From JBPOHE01 sp052035915 (lineage in GTDB: Bacteria > Pseudomonadota > Gammaproteobacteria > Chromatiales > Chromatiaceae), in assembly GCA_052035915.1 (NCBI GenBank), contig JBPOHE010000063.1, positions 1 to 28,363 of the forward strand: a stretch of 28,363 bases of DNA, given 5' to 3'. This document shows positions 26,335 through 28,363 of the stretch, in pieces. The position numbers and the translations under genes were made by a program. How positions within the stretch are numbered: the stretch's first letter is position 1; each line of letters begins with the position of its first letter. The notes below the pieces were generated by a model. That model did no database searches, had not been told where the DNA came from, and saw only the letters and a program-made list of their open reading frames with translations.

Positions 26335-26356
26335 GCCCGGCCATGGTCGGCCGGGC
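26335..26356 (-). terminator. Candidate terminator downstream of acs
   Basis: GCCCGGCC (26335-26342) and GGCCGGGC (26349-26356) form a perfect 8-bp GC-rich stem with a 6-base loop, 18 bases past the acs stop on the minus strand. It is followed by CCCCTTTATC, a short T-tract, so it is a plausible intrinsic terminator between acs and the NYN gene. Confidence 0.55.
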
Positions 26357-26373
26357 GGATGAGGCGGGATGGA

Positions 26374-28320
26374 TTATTTGTTGGCGCGGTTGCGGACCAG
26401 ATCATCGACCACCGAGGGATCGGCCAGGGTGGTGGTATCGCCGAGGGAATCCAATTCGTTGGCGGCGATCTTGCGCAGGATGCGGCGCATGATCTTGCCG
26501 GAACGGGTCTTGGGTAGGCCATGGGCGAACTGGACGACGTTGATGGTGGCGAAGGGGCCAATCTCCTTGCGCACCAAGGCGATCAACTCCTTCTTCAGTG
26601 GCTCGGTCGCTTCCACCCCGGCCATCAGGGTGACATAGGCGTAGATGCCCTGGCCAGTGATCTCATGGGGATAGCCGACTACCGCCGCCTCGGCGACCTT
26701 CTCGTGCAGCACCAGGGCGGATTCGATTTCGGCGGTGCCGATACGATGGCCGGAAACATTGAGCACATCGTCGATGCGTCCGGTGATCCAGTAGTAGCCG
26801 TCCTTGTCGCGGCGGGCACCGTCACCGGTGAAGTAATAGCCCGGGTACTGGGTGAAATAGGTGTCGGCATAACGCTTGTGGTCGCCGTAGACGGTGCGCA
26901 TCTGTGCCGGCCAGGGACGGGTGATGACCAAGGCCCCCTCGCAGGCGCCTTCGAGCATCTGTCCGGTGCTGGCATCAACGATGGCCGGGGCGACTCCAAA
27001 GACAGGACGGCTGGCCGAACCCGGTTTCAAGGCCGTGGCGCCAGGCATGGGGGTGATGAGGTGGCCGCCGGTCTCAGTCTGCCACCAGGTGTCGACGATG
27101 GGGCAACGGCTGTCGCCGACCACCCGGTAATACCACTCCCAGGCCTCGGGATTGATGGGTTCGCCCACGGTGCCGAGGATACGGAGGGATTTCCGCGAGG
27201 TCTTCTGCACCGGTTCGTCCCCGGAGCGCATGAGGGCACGAATGGCCGTCGGGGCGGTGTAGAAGATGTTGACCTGGTGTTTGTCAACTACATCCCAGAA
27301 GCGGGAGACATCCGGATAGTTGGGGATGCCTTCGAACATGGTGGAGATGGCGCCGTTGGTGAGGGGGCCATAGACGATGTAGGAGTGACCCGTGACCCAA
27401 CCCACGTCCGCGGTGCACCAGAAAATTTCGCCGTCCTTGTAGTCGAAGACATACTTATGGGTCATGGCGACGAACACCAGATAGCCGGCGGTGGTATGGA
27501 GCACACCCTTGGGCTTGCCGGTGGAGCCGGAGGTGTAGAGGATGAAGAGGGGATCTTCGGCATCCATCTCCTCGGGCGGGCAGACCGGGTCCGCCGACGC
27601 CATCCACTCTTCGTACCAGATGTCGCGACCGTCCACCCAATTGATGCTTCCGCCGGTCCGCTTCACCACCACCACGGTGGAAACGTTCGGGCAGGAGAGC
27701 AGGGCCTCGTCGGCGTTCTTTTTCAAGGCCACCTGGCGCCCACCGCGCAGCCCTTCGTCCGAGGTGATCAGGGTGCGGCAGTCGGAGTCGAGGATACGAT
27801 CCCGCAGGCTGTCCGGGGAAAAGCCGCCGAAAACGATGGAGTGCACCGCGCCGATACGGGTACAGGCCAGCATGGCGATCACCGCCTCCGGGATCATCGG
27901 CAGGTAGATACAGACCCGATCGCCTTTCTTCACCCCTCTGGATTTGAGGACATTGGCGAACTTGTTGACGTCGGCGTGCAACTCGCGATAGGTGATCTTG
28001 CGGGATTCGGCGGGGTTGTCGCCCTCCCAGATGATGGCCACCTGATCGCCGCGGCTGTCCAGATGCCGATCCAGGCAGTTGTAGGAGACATTGAGCTTGC
28101 CGCCGATGAACCATTTGAGATGGAGATTGTTGGCGTCGAAACTCCAGTCGCTGACCTTGTCCCACTTTTTGAACCAGGTGACGAATGTGTCGGCCTGCTC
28201 AGCCCAGAAGCCATCGGGATCGGCGATGGAACGCTGATACATCTGATCGTAGAGATCAGCGGTGATATAGGCCTCGGCGCCGATCTGGGCTGGCACTGGG
28301 TAGATTTTTTCTTCTGACAT
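26374..28320 (-). CDS. acs: Acetyl-CoA synthetase
   Basis: This 648-residue AMP-forming ligase makes acetyl-CoA from acetate, ATP and CoA. The nucleotide-binding signature YTSGSTGKPKG is at 262-272. The C-terminal A10-type motif RSGKIMRR contains K609, the lysine that is acetylated for control in E. coli and Salmonella Acs. DTWWQTETGG in the middle is the acetate-specific segment. Length matches the family (652 in E. coli). The start ATG at 28320 has a strong GGAGG site upstream. It lies alone between the NYN gene and the window end, with a hairpin terminator behind it. Confidence 0.97.
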   Translation of the reverse strand: MSEEKIYPVPAQIGAEAYITADLYDQMYQRSIADPDGFWAEQADTFVTWFKKWDKVSDWSFDANNLHLKWFIGGKLNVSYNCLDRHLDSRGDQVAIIWEGDNPAESRKITYRELHADVNKFANVLKSRGVKKGDRVCIYLPMIPEAVIAMLACTRIGAVHSIVFGGFSPDSLRDRILDSDCRTLITSDEGLRGGRQVALKKNADEALLSCPNVSTVVVVKRTGGSINWVDGRDIWYEEWMASADPVCPPEEMDAEDPLFILYTSGSTGKPKGVLHTTAGYLVFVAMTHKYVFDYKDGEIFWCTADVGWVTGHSYIVYGPLTNGAISTMFEGIPNYPDVSRFWDVVDKHQVNIFYTAPTAIRALMRSGDEPVQKTSRKSLRILGTVGEPINPEAWEWYYRVVGDSRCPIVDTWWQTETGGHLITPMPGATALKPGSASRPVFGVAPAIVDASTGQMLEGACEGALVITRPWPAQMRTVYGDHKRYADTYFTQYPGYYFTGDGARRDKDGYYWITGRIDDVLNVSGHRIGTAEIESALVLHEKVAEAAVVGYPHEITGQGIYAYVTLMAGVEATEPLKKELIALVRKEIGPFATINVVQFAHGLPKTRSGKIMRRILRKIAANELDSLGDTTTLADPSVVDDLVRNRANK

Positions 28321-28363
28321 TAGGAAAACCTCCTCACTTGGTGCGGGTCTCGGTTGAAGGCTG

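Noticed and set aside
26521..28317. A 598-codon open frame opposite acs
   Set aside because: It mirrors acs codon bias, is low in recognisable motifs, and lies fully inside a certain gene.

Overview
The window is GC-rich chromosomal DNA from a gammaproteobacterium. The diagnostic block is the conserved order kdsD-kdsC-lptC-lptA-lptB-rpoN-hpf-ptsN-rapZ-HPr. Unlike the enteric version it carries hprK, a mannose-type EIIA and a GAF-less EI, an arrangement known from non-enteric Proteobacteria. With the REP-like repeats, the IS701-like transposase and the ATPase/TPR pair, this suggests Chromatiales (purple sulfur bacteria or relatives). That placement is inference; the genus cannot be read from the sequence.

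Layout. (1) 1-4724, mostly minus strand: an intergenic repeat, then, in transcription order, a four-S1-domain RNA-binding protein, a Mth938-like protein, a P-loop ATPase and a TPR protein whose N-terminal domain resembles an NTPase without a P-loop. (2) 4907-16367, plus strand: a LysE-type exporter, then a long gene run. The run holds the Kdo steps (KdsD, KdsC), the LPS export proteins LptC/A/B, sigma-54, hibernation factor HPF, EIIA-Ntr, HPr kinase/phosphorylase, RapZ, EIIA-Man, HPr and EI. Many junctions overlap (ATGA, GTGA, TGATG), so translational coupling is likely. No sugar permease is present, so the PTS proteins probably act as a regulatory phosphorelay. (3) 16368-19933: an accessory island with a membrane-anchored unknown protein, an IS701-like element with 20-bp terminal inverted repeats, a decayed two-gene remnant (DoxX-like tail plus DUF2269), and at least five kinds of short palindromic repeat. 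(4) 19934-24042, minus strand: sucB and sucA of 2-oxoglutarate dehydrogenase, with no lpd in the window. (5) 24497-28320: a small unknown gene, a zinc-ribbon NUDIX hydrolase, a convergently overlapping NYN-nuclease/cold-shock-like protein with an 11-proline tail, and acetyl-CoA synthetase.

The most interesting signals are not ordinary genes. First, a family of near-symmetric elements of about 118 bp occurs three times (5561, 16463, 19679); each carries two TTGTTCT/AGAACAA-type palindromes whose centres lie 40-41 bp apart. Second, a REP-doublet/MITE-like element occurs in two almost identical inverted copies enclosing about 16.5 kb. Third, the adjacent ATPase and NTPase-like/TPR genes look like an uncharacterised signalling or conflict module. 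None of these can be proven novel without database searches.
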